Source: Acytostelium subglobosum LB1 (lineage: Eukaryota > Evosea > Eumycetozoa > Acytosteliales > Acytosteliaceae). Taken from it: a DNA stretch of 64,000 bases. The notes under the pieces were generated by a model, which saw only the letters and a program-made list of their open reading frames with translations, was not told the DNA's origin and ran no database searches. The position numbers and the translations under genes were made by a program. Below are positions 1 through 8,652 of the stretch, piece by piece. Numbering within the stretch: position 1 is the first letter of the stretch; every line of letters begins with the position of its first letter. Where the stretch lies: positions 1,208,585 through 1,272,584 of the forward strand of contig NW_012236526.1 in the NCBI RefSeq assembly GCF_000787575.1, read 5' to 3'.

Positions 1-36
1 AGTATCTTCAACGACCAACACTATACCCTCAGCAAC

Positions 37-2490
37 ATGTTGTTCTCAAGAGCATTGCTCAGACTCCCTCTTCGAGTAGCGCCTACCCTCAGAGGCACAA
101 CACTACCTCAGTCGTCGTTCCTTGTACCAAAACAACGCCCTCTCCCCTTGTTCTATTGTTCTTCCACAAAGAACACACCAACAACCATCGACAACCACAA
201 CAAGCTATCCAACATAACTACTGTAACATTGATCACCAACAAGTCGAGCGTAGATGATGTCTGTCAGTGGGCCGCCGACATCCCAACAATCGAGCAATCA
301 GACATTGCCACCTTGAAGCAGAATAGAGTTAATGGTGCAGCACTGTTGACTCTGACCAAGGAGGAGCTATTGAAGCTCAACTTCCCTCTTGGTGCTGCAA
401 GCAATCTGATGATCGCAATCGACAAGCTCAAAGTACCAGTCAAGAAGGGTAAGTAACAGTCAACTGGTATACATTGTTAACAATATACTAATGATATCCA
501 TCAGCTCTTGATGCCAGCAAGTTGCAGGACCCGCTGCTCCCTGCCCGTGATGATCCAAGATGGGCATGTCTTCACGATCTCAAGATAGAGATGGTGAATG
601 ATGCCAAAGGCCAACTAGTTCCATGTCTCAAGAAGTTGAAGGACAAGATTGGTCAGTTCATAGAGTTGCCGAATCTTGGTGGCGCGGACGGGCTTCTACC
701 AAAGAAGCTCGACGAGAACAAGATCAAGTCGTTCCTCATGACCCAAGAGAGATATGACTTGGTTGTGAGGTTCGCCACAATGATCAACCTTGGCCAAGTC
801 AACATCACCAACTCTAGTCCACAGAGTGGCCTCATCCTCTCAGGACCCAATGGAGTTGGTAAGACTTTTGAATCGTATCTCCTCACCTGCATCGCCTATT
901 TGAACAATTCAATCCTCATCTATATTGTAAGTATCCTTTTCATTTCATAATGACATCCTCTAACAAATGTTTGATCAGCCTCTCACTCAGAACATGTCTT
1001 CTCTGAAAGATGACAACCAAATGGCGGCCTATTTCCTCAACCGTTTCATCACGTTCAATGCATCCAAGGCTTCTACCATTCGATGCGCTCCCAACGACTG
1101 GAAAGCTCCCACTCTCCTCGATCTCGCTGTTGCTGGGACAACTGACAAATCCCAGGCGTTTCTTGTCTCTCGTGAGCTGATGAAACAACTCGCAACCTAT
1201 ACGGAGCACCCAGTCATGTACTGCTTGGACGAGCACCAACACCTTTGGAAGCAGGGCGTCGAGAGCTCCTCATTTGGCATCTCATTCACCATTGAATCTG
1301 GACCATGCTCTGGCTCAAGAACCATTCTGGTTGTCTCTGGTTCTGCACACTCTGCATTCGAGATGAACCTTCCTTCTGGCATGTCATCCTGGTTTCACAA
1401 GATACTTCCTTTCAGCGCGGAGACATTCAAAATGGTTATCCAAGATGAGAAGAGCGGTCTTTCCATCCAAGAGGAGTGGCGTTGTGACGACGAATCAATC
1501 GAGAGACTTGCAGAGATCACTGGACGATTGCCTCGAGAGTTACAAGAGATGCACGATCAGCAACACAAGTTCAAGACAGCAGAAGATTTCCTCAACCACC
1601 GCAAGATGCTGTACAACAACGAAGTCAACAAATACTTGTCAACAAGCAACGAGAAGCAAATCGGTGCCTACTATCAGTTTATGGACGCATTCTTCTCACG
1701 AATCGACAAGATGGACATGGCATTTGCTCCTGCATCTCTCTATGACACTGGACTCATCTACTTTGACCTTCGAGACAATGTGTACCGTTCAATATGCAGA
1801 GGAGCATTCCTGGCACTTCATGAACACTATTGGTCATACCGACAATTCCCAACAATGTCATCCCTTGGTCCCAATGCCACTGGAGGGCAGTTTCAGAGAT
1901 TGGTTGAGAGAGCATTCCAGAGACGCACAAGCACCGACCAAATCAACGGATTCTGTCTTCGCTTACCTAGTCCCAAACCAAAAAGAGGAAGACCAAAGGC
2001 GTCAGAGAAGTTCGAGTTCGAGAAGATTGCCATATCATTTCCAGTAGTCGACAGAACAGTATATATCGAACAACGAGATGGTCAGCTCGATATCCCAAAG
2101 CACTTTGGTATGAACACACTCTACATTCCATCTTCCCCAACCTTTCCCTGTTGGGACTACATACTCTTCAACCCCTCGACCAACACGATCTACTTCGTTC
2201 AAGTATCATTGTCAACATTCCAACAACATGAATCAAACAGTCCAATATTTCCATCTTTCAACGACGACATCAACAACTACACAAGCATTGCCTCTGTCAC
2301 GCAGGCAATCACAGGAAAGAAGTGTTCAACCTCCATCACTACTGAACATGAACTCCAATTTACCGCAGATGATGTCAAAGCCCATTTCATATACATCACT
2401 TGGTCAACCAAGGAGCAACAGCGCCCTCTCTACAAGAACATCACCATATTTGACAAGGAGGCTTGTCGAACAGAACTTTCGATTCAATAG
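37..2490 (+). CDS. Crinkler/RHS-like protein: SAM-like module, P-loop NTPase and restriction-endonuclease-fold C-terminus
   Basis: Three exons, join(37..448, 505..926, 979..2490), phases consistent, about 781 residues. Residues 1-25 are Arg/Leu-rich without acidic residues and could be a mitochondrial presequence. A SAM-like helical domain covers about 78-134. A Walker A motif GPNGVGKT lies at about 251-258 and a Walker B-like YCLDEHQ near 362. The C-terminus (about 650-780) has WDYILF followed by a strand ending FVQVSLSTFQQH. That pattern of Asp, then Gln-x-[ST] on a strand, then His resembles the restriction-endonuclease-like domain of Crinkler and kinetoplastid RHS proteins. Known members are effector or genome-conflict proteins linked to transposons. 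Function here is inferred from architecture only. It faces a protease-encoding cassette on the other strand that ends 45 bp away, and a decayed relative follows at 5.6-8.3 kb. Confidence 0.72.
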
Positions 2491-2534
2491 AGACCACAGG
2501 CATATTGATAACATTATTTGATTAATTAATGTTA

Positions 2535-4652
2535 TTAAATATATCCGTACTTGATTGCTAACTCCTTTAGTTTCCTCACTTCCTTCTCTCCTTTGCGCAC
2601 ACTTTTGGGCTCACTGTATCCACTCGCAACTTTCCAAGGTACATTGTTGAATCTATTGATCAAGTATTTGATACAAAACCAGCCACACGTATCACTGTTG
2701 GCAGCTTGATCAACTATCTTGTTGATCTTCATCTTCAAATATGTATCAGGATCAATGCGATCAATCAACACCTTGACTCGCTTCATAAAGTCATCACTTG
2801 GATCATCACCAAACGAATCGTAGTACTCTACGCTCTTGTCACAATCAGCATCAATGTTACAAGCGACCCAATGGCTGCCAGGTTGATTGGATTTGTTCAA
2901 GTTCATTATAAAGCTCATCTTGTCCTTGATCGGCAACTTATCAACACGATCAGCAGGAACTGTACCAACATATCCATCCTCCTTCCATGGCTCCATCATC
3001 TTGTCAATCTCATGATCGTAAAGTCCTTTTCCAACATTGCCGCTACCTTTAATCTCTTTATTCAATGCTCTCGAATCCTCCATCAACAGTTCAATCTTGT
3101 CCCTCTTGCCCTTAACAGTATTCATTGACTTGTTCAACTCACGCTCCAGCGCCTTGGATGTAATCTTACCCTGCTGGTATGACAGTATGTGCTTCAATAT
3201 ATCACCTCTGACAGTAACTGTATCAGGTAGCTTCATTACACTAAAGTCTTGAATCCTCCTCCTCATCATCATCTGATCCTGCTTCTGTTCTCTCTCAACC
3301 TTGGCCTCTTCAATAATATCCTTCATAACAATAGGTTTCTGAAACATTGGTTCATCCATGTCCTTGATCAGTTGTTTGTTCAACTCTGTCTCTGTCTGCT
3401 TGCCATCAATATATTGTTTAACTTCCTTCTCTACCTTTACTCGTGTGGTATGGTTGGGTATCTTTGTTATTGCTGTCTCCAATGGTGATCTTGTTGTAGT
3501 TGTTGTTGTTGTGGTAGTTGTTGGAACAAGACTCAGTGTATCCATTGTATTAACTGGTGCACTTGTTCCAAAATCAAGCTTGGGTATATTATCAACTTCA
3601 TCAATTGGTCCTATTGTCTTTATTGTGTTAGGCGTTAATAGTCTATCAACATACTGATTAGTATCACTCTGTCCAAACTCATAGCTTGTCACCTTCATTG
3701 GTGACAGTACTCGCTCGATCTTAGCGTCAATCAGCTTGCTAGCAGTTCCAAGTCTATTCATCTCTTCTTCCTTCAACACCTCAAGTGTCATCCGATCCAT
3801 TTCCATCTGCTCATCCAGTCTCATCACATCTGTCATGTACTGTATCTCTGCATCGCCCTGTTGTTGTTCAAGTTGTTCGATCTGCTTGTCAATATGTTGT
3901 TCATCGCCGTGACGCATAACTCGTTGATCCTTGAGGTCAGCCAGCTTCCTATCAATGTCCAACATTCTGTCATTCAACTTGATCAAGATCTCTCTCTTCT
4001 GGTTGTCATACTTTGTATTGTTGTACTGACTCTCTCGCTCGTATGTGTTCATAAGTTGTTTGAATCTGTCATCCAGTGCGCCCTTCAAGTTTGTTATCCT
4101 GTTATTGTTGTCTATGAGTAAGTTGTTGTTCTCGTTGAGTCTTACATTCATCTCTTGTATACCATGTACATGTACAGGCTCTGGTTCCTGCTCCTCGATA
4201 GGTGCAGGTAGTGCCTGTACATTGAAAGGAACTGGTTGAGGTAACTGAATAGGCTGGGCTTGTGCCTGTGACAACTTGTCAATCTTTTCTCTTGTCTGCT
4301 TCTCCAAGTCATGTGCATTCTTGAGTAGTGCCTCCTTGAGGTTGCTGTCCTGTATTGATCTGATGTACGCTATCTCTGTTGGAGTCGCTATTGGTTGGGC
4401 CACACCTCTCTGTTGGCTAAGCAATTTGTTGATTAGTTCTCTGTCTGTCTTGCTCGATTGAATGTACACCTTCTTCTTCTTGTTCCTGATGTACCTACCT
4501 TTGGTGTCACGTCGCAACCTTGATGGTCTGATCTTCTTGACTCTGACTTTGACTTTGTTTCCTGTTGTCTTGACTTCCAAGTGTACGTTGTGGCTCTTGG
4601 AAGAGCCACGGCCTTGCCCTTGGGCAACGTTGTGAGTCTGCTTTCTTGCCAT
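2535..4652 (-). CDS. Coiled-coil protein with C-terminal adenain/Ulp1-type cysteine protease
   Basis: Intronless, 705 residues from the ATG at 4652 (a longer frame begins only with GTG). The N-terminus is strongly basic (Lys/Arg-rich to about residue 70). A long charged, Gln-rich, coiled-coil-like region follows (about 100-330), then a Thr tract near 385-395. The last 115 residues hold a papain-like C48/adenain signature: His594 in GSHWVACNID, Asp612 in EYYDSFG, Gln649 and Cys656 in DQAANSDTCGWFC. Such proteases process SUMO-like proteins in eukaryotes, and capsid or core proteins in adenoviruses, Polintons/Mavericks and virophages. The absence of introns, the basic N-terminus and an intronless co-oriented neighbour suggest a virus-like or transposon origin over a cellular SUMO protease. 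No polymerase, integrase or capsid gene is seen nearby, so it may be a remnant or a captured gene. Confidence 0.7.
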   Translation of the reverse strand: MARKQTHNVAQGQGRGSSKSHNVHLEVKTTGNKVKVRVKKIRPSRLRRDTKGRYIRNKKKKVYIQSSKTDRELINKLLSQQRGVAQPIATPTEIAYIRSIQDSNLKEALLKNAHDLEKQTREKIDKLSQAQAQPIQLPQPVPFNVQALPAPIEEQEPEPVHVHGIQEMNVRLNENNNLLIDNNNRITNLKGALDDRFKQLMNTYERESQYNNTKYDNQKREILIKLNDRMLDIDRKLADLKDQRVMRHGDEQHIDKQIEQLEQQQGDAEIQYMTDVMRLDEQMEMDRMTLEVLKEEEMNRLGTASKLIDAKIERVLSPMKVTSYEFGQSDTNQYVDRLLTPNTIKTIGPIDEVDNIPKLDFGTSAPVNTMDTLSLVPTTTTTTTTTTRSPLETAITKIPNHTTRVKVEKEVKQYIDGKQTETELNKQLIKDMDEPMFQKPIVMKDIIEEAKVEREQKQDQMMMRRRIQDFSVMKLPDTVTVRGDILKHILSYQQGKITSKALERELNKSMNTVKGKRDKIELLMEDSRALNKEIKGSGNVGKGLYDHEIDKMMEPWKEDGYVGTVPADRVDKLPIKDKMSFIMNLNKSNQPGSHWVACNIDADCDKSVEYYDSFGDDPSDDFMKRVKVLIDRIDPDTYLKMKINKIVDQAANSDTCGWFCIKYLINRFNNVPWKVASGYSEPKSVRKGEKEVRKLKELAIKYGYI

Positions 4653-4689
4653 CACAATATTATTATAGAGTGATAATCGCTGTACCTAT

Positions 4690-5184
4690 CTAGAACTTCA
4701 TCATTAGCTTATGTCTGAGCAAGTCTGATTGTTTGTTGAATGTAGCTGTTGGTGTCATACCTCTGGCAAATGGATTGGTCTTTGTTGTTGTTGTTGTTGT
4801 TGGCTCTATTTCAACTAGTGGTGTTGGAGCCTCAACAACCTTGGTCGTGACTCTACCAGAGTCACTGCCCAGACCATTATCTGCCAAAGCAGATAATGGC
4901 TTTGGTTGCATCAATGTTAGCAACGACTCAATCTTGCTTTGATCATTGCTATACTTGCTTACAAAGTCATCTAACTTCTTATCCAACGCAGAGACAGTTG
5001 TTGTCTTGCGCTTTGGTTTTAGAGGTGGTTGTTGTTGTTGTGGTTGTTCATCCACTTCATCAACATCATCATCTGAATCATACAATATATACTCTGATTG
5101 TTTCTTTCTAGCTGCTCTCGCTTTAACCAAGTTCTCCTCTCTTTGCTGTTTTATCTCTTCAAGTGTTTTTGTTGTCTTGGCCAT
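4690..5184 (-). CDS. Unrecognised 164-residue charged protein of the protease cassette
   Basis: Single exon from ATG 5184, ending 37 bp upstream of the start of the protease-domain gene on the same strand. The N-terminal third is a charged Lys/Glu/Arg helix, followed by an Asp-rich stretch (YDSDDDVDEVDE), a short poly-Gln/Pro patch and a basic KPKRKTTT segment. A Thr run (about 129-135) precedes a short C-terminal block ending LLRHKLMMKF. No domain is recognised. The close spacing, shared strand and lack of introns make it look like part of the same cassette. It could be a DNA- or capsid-associated accessory protein, but nothing in the sequence proves that. Confidence 0.5.
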   Translation of the reverse strand: MAKTTKTLEEIKQQREENLVKARAARKKQSEYILYDSDDDVDEVDEQPQQQQPPLKPKRKTTTVSALDKKLDDFVSKYSNDQSKIESLLTLMQPKPLSALADNGLGSDSGRVTTKVVEAPTPLVEIEPTTTTTTKTNPFARGMTPTATFNKQSDLLRHKLMMKF

Positions 5185-5308
5185 TTATAAATATTAATAT
5201 TATAATAATGAGCTTGATCACCCATAAACGGAAATTTTATGTCAATTCACTGAATCGCTTAGCAGGCACCATCTCCAACTTTACTCCACGACAAAGTATC
5301 ACTTATCA

Positions 5309-5422
5309 TTATTCATTTTTACAAACGACAAACTCGCATCTTACCTTTTGTTTGATGTATGCTTTGTGACGCTCTCTGAACTCTGAGTTCTCGTCCCAAT
5401 AGTACTCTTTGAATAATGACAT
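5309..5422 (-). CDS. Short reading frame, possible third gene or remnant of the cassette
   Basis: A 37-codon frame begins ATG TCA TTA TTC and encodes an aromatic, charged start (MSLFKEYYWDENSEFRERHK) followed by KQKVRCEFVVCKNE and a stop. Tyr/Lys-rich leaders followed by a KV-C-x-C-type segment are common in short zinc-binding proteins of large DNA viruses and their relatives. That likeness is only my impression. A GT follows KQK (gtaaga), so a spliced form is possible, but I found no good downstream exon. It could equally be chance coding in a 455-bp spacer. Confidence 0.25.
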   Translation of the reverse strand: MSLFKEYYWDENSEFRERHKAYIKQKVRCEFVVCKNE

Positions 5423-5639
5423 GTTATATCTGTTAGAGATAAATTGTTTAATTTAATTTATTTGTTTATTTGTTTATGAGTTTCCTAAATGGGACGAACA
5501 GATCGCACTTCACCCCAAAGCTCAAGGCACAACTTTGATTCTCACTCATTCATTATTCACAACAACACCAACAACTACTATTACAACTACCTCTCAATTA
5601 ACTTATACTCGCTCTGTATATTCTCTTCCCATTTTGACA

Positions 5640-8325
5640 ATGGACGACCTCTTCAATTGGATAATGTCTGATGAGTCAGAGATACCCAAAGATTTCCGCA
5701 AGGACACTGTGGAGGCCATCAAGAAGCAAGGTCTCACAATCAAGTCCCTGCAAGGACTCAGTGACAGCGATTGGAAAGAACTGATCCCACCCATGGGCCC
5801 TCGGGCAATTGTACGTGCGCATCTTCCCCCAGCTCGTAAGTACAAACAACATCGGCGCAATTCTTCATTAAATACTAACATAACACTCAAGCCGGTGCTG
5901 CAGGAGGAGGTGGTGGCCAAGCGCGTAAGTAGAAGTGAGAGCGATGAGATCGATTTATACTAATATATCATCGTAGTGTACCATTTCACTCCGAAGATGT
6001 ACGACACTCACCTCACTGATGAACAGCTCCAGGACACTCCGTTCACAGACAGACAAGTCGAGCTCTGCTTCATGGCAACGGAATGCATGAGGGTTATATC
6101 GACTCAAGGGGTGCCACTTGGTTCGATGAACAACATCAAGCTTCCAATCATATCTACGTCACAGATGTGGGGTTCAGGTAAGACATCAATCGGCCAGCAC
6201 TTTATTCATGCCATGAAGAGCCGACCCGATTTGTGTGGTATGGTCCTTGCCCACTTTGACAAGAACCCCAATCAGTGGCCACAACCTCATTCTATGAAAC
6301 CTGCTGAGGCACTCAAACGTCTCACATCACTGGTGTCAATCACTCTCGACCTCCGAGCCATCACGGTCCAGTCAAATTCGTCCAAAGACATTGCACAAAC
6401 ATGGTCACTTGCAGTTGCCGACGCGTTGTTCAGAGTATATCACAGGTTGGTCGGTAACACAACTCGCCCTTTGCCGTCTGACCAAGCGAGCATCATCATC
6501 AATTCGCTGGAGCGTGCAAACGATTTCTTCTTCCATTTCGATGAGATAGACAATCTCATTGCAAACAGCCACTCAGACGAGGACTCAATCAGCATCCTCT
6601 ACAAGTTTTGGGAACATGTCCTCCAGCCATTGGTTATAATGGGAGCTCCTGTCTATATCTCTGGGCGATCGTCAGTGCTATTGCTTCTCAATCAGCATCT
6701 CTTTCCAGATGATATCTCTCCAACTCGAACATACGTTACACAGATTCTCCTTCATTAGTTCACATTGGAGCACATTAAGGAGTATTTTCACAAGCGCCAA
6801 GTCATTGTGAGCCAACGTCCTGGCGCTTTGGAAACCATCTACGAGGTTTGTAGATTTCTACTCCACTCGTGCCATCACCTTACTAACACATAAAAAGTTG
6901 ACTCTAGGGGCCCCACGCCTGGTTCAGGCATCAGTTGACTACCTTCTCGGAACTCCACCTGGAATGAGCATTGTTTCTAAAGACATGCATGCCTATGTCA
7001 AACAACACTTCCAGAGTGAGCTCAACCCAACAACCATGTTTACTCCAATCAAAAAGAAGCTATACTTCTCTTTGTGCTTCGCATCATTGTTCCAAGTTGG
7101 TATACCGAACTTGTGGTCCTCTGAAAGTAGTAGTAGCTAACATCCATCATGACTAGATTCCTCTCAATCTTAATTCTTCCAAGTTCAACCATGCCCATTG
7201 GGGACTGCCAGAAAACAACAGCACTCTGGCAAGCCTACTCCAAACACTGAATGTTTACATTGAGCCAATGGAGGACAGCCAACACTTTGTCTATGTCCGT
7301 GTTCCCCCAATGACAATTGAGGAGATTGCTTCGACAGGAGACAAGGACCAAGAAGTACAACAACTCGCCGACCTGGTCAATAGGTACAGAGCCTATACCA
7401 GAAGCGAACACATCACCGGGACCCCACTTGAGAGCTCCCTTGCGCATAGCATTGTCTGCAAGCTCATTGCTTGCAGGGATATCAACCCCAACCCAACCAC
7501 ATCTTTCCTGTTCAGTTTCCTCTCGGTGAGTACTCAATCATCGTGAGATTCCTGTATCACTCTCATACTTATACCCACACCCAGACTTCAGTAGCAAAGG
7601 ATATTGTTTGGACACTCCCACTTGTGGACCTGTCCACTGCGAAGAGGTTTCCCATCTTTGTCCGAAGAACTGGACCGAAGATTCAGGACAACGTTCAGGG
7701 TCTTGATAGTTTTCTCACCATAGATGCCAACTCATCCACCGAACCAGACATCCAATTCTCGCTTGATTCCTTTGGCCTGGTCATCAAGCGTTGCTCTCCT
7801 TTCATCCTTTACAGAACGGGTCCGAAGTCCCTAAGCTCTGATTTCTACGTCAAGCTCTCCGACCATGTCGTACTGGCTTTCATTGTCAAGCTGTCTATCA
7901 CCACCAATCAACTGTTGGACGAGCTCAAAAAAGTGTGCCCATCAGCTGCCATTCCAGATGTGACATTTGTGGCGGTTGTTGTCTCACCAAACATCCAGAT
8001 CCAACCCGATGAAATCCCCANTCNGAGCAACGTAATGGTCTCAGGAAAGCATTGCGCAGTCCAAGTGAATCCGGAGAGAGTCGTCGGTGGCAAAAAGTCC
8101 CCGTCAAATGTGCAGCTGGTCATCCCTTCAACCAACGCCCTGGAGAACTTGTTTTCCAAGCCACTTTGGTTGTCCATCACTACATTTCTCAATGTTGCCA
8201 ACCTTCCTCCTCCCTCTGCGTGCTCACATGGCTCAGCTCCCTATCAATGGCTCGATGATCAAACGTATGATGAAGCCATAACAACAGACGAAGATGATGG
8301 CGATGACATGGACTACAGTCAATAA
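5640..8325 (+). pseudogene. Decayed Crinkler/RHS-like SAM-P-loop NTPase gene
   Basis: Reconstructed exons are 5640..5835, 5892..5924, 5977..6845, 6898..~7129, ~7151..7525 and 7585..8325. The N-terminus is a SAM-like helical domain (MDDLFNWIM to about residue 60). A P-loop MWGSGKTS and a Walker B FHFDEIDN follow, then a winged-helix-like segment LTLGAPRLVQASVDYLL. The 3' part encodes a mixed alpha/beta region and an acidic tail (DDEDDGDDMDYSQ). An in-frame TAG at 6756-6758 interrupts the NTPase domain; coding-like sequence (FTLEHIKEYF) resumes directly after it. The junction near 7130-7180 has no phase-compatible GT-AG intron. Two N bases lie near 8022 and 8025. The domain order matches the intact gene at 37-2490. 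I favour a pseudogene, though base-call errors could explain part of the damage. Confidence 0.6.
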
Positions 8326-8331
8326 ATGCTC

Positions 8332-8382
8332 GGTGAACAATTGGTGAACTTTTGGTGAACAAACGGTGAACAGTGTGTGAAC
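8332..8382. repeat. Five-unit tandem repeat with an 11-bp period
   Basis: GGTGAAC occurs at 8332, 8343, 8354 and 8365, and TGTGAAC at 8376, exactly 11 bp apart, with variable 4-bp spacers. It starts 6 bp after the stop codon of the decayed Crinkler-like gene. Downstream to 8652 I see only AT-rich spacer before spy. Confidence 0.8.
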
Positions 8383-8652
8383 TTTCGGAAGTACACTCCT
8401 GGTAACTCTCTTGGGCGTGCAAGCTGTTACAGCGCTTACGAAAGTGTATAAAACAAAAAAGAGCAGAATTTGGAAGTATGAAATGAAGGAGCGCCAGCGG
8501 CGATGAGTTATCCACACACCATGTTCAGATAGTTGCGCACAACTATTCGTCTTTTCATTCACAATCGCATTCTCCAGTGATTTCGTACATATTCTTTCAT
8601 TCAATAATTCATTCATCAGGATCATCACCATCTCAGTTAATCAATCATTTGA

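Noticed and set aside
3358-5111. Several + strand frames rich in Val/Leu opposite the protease cassette
   Set aside because: They are mirror images of Thr, Gln and Asn codon runs in the minus-strand genes.
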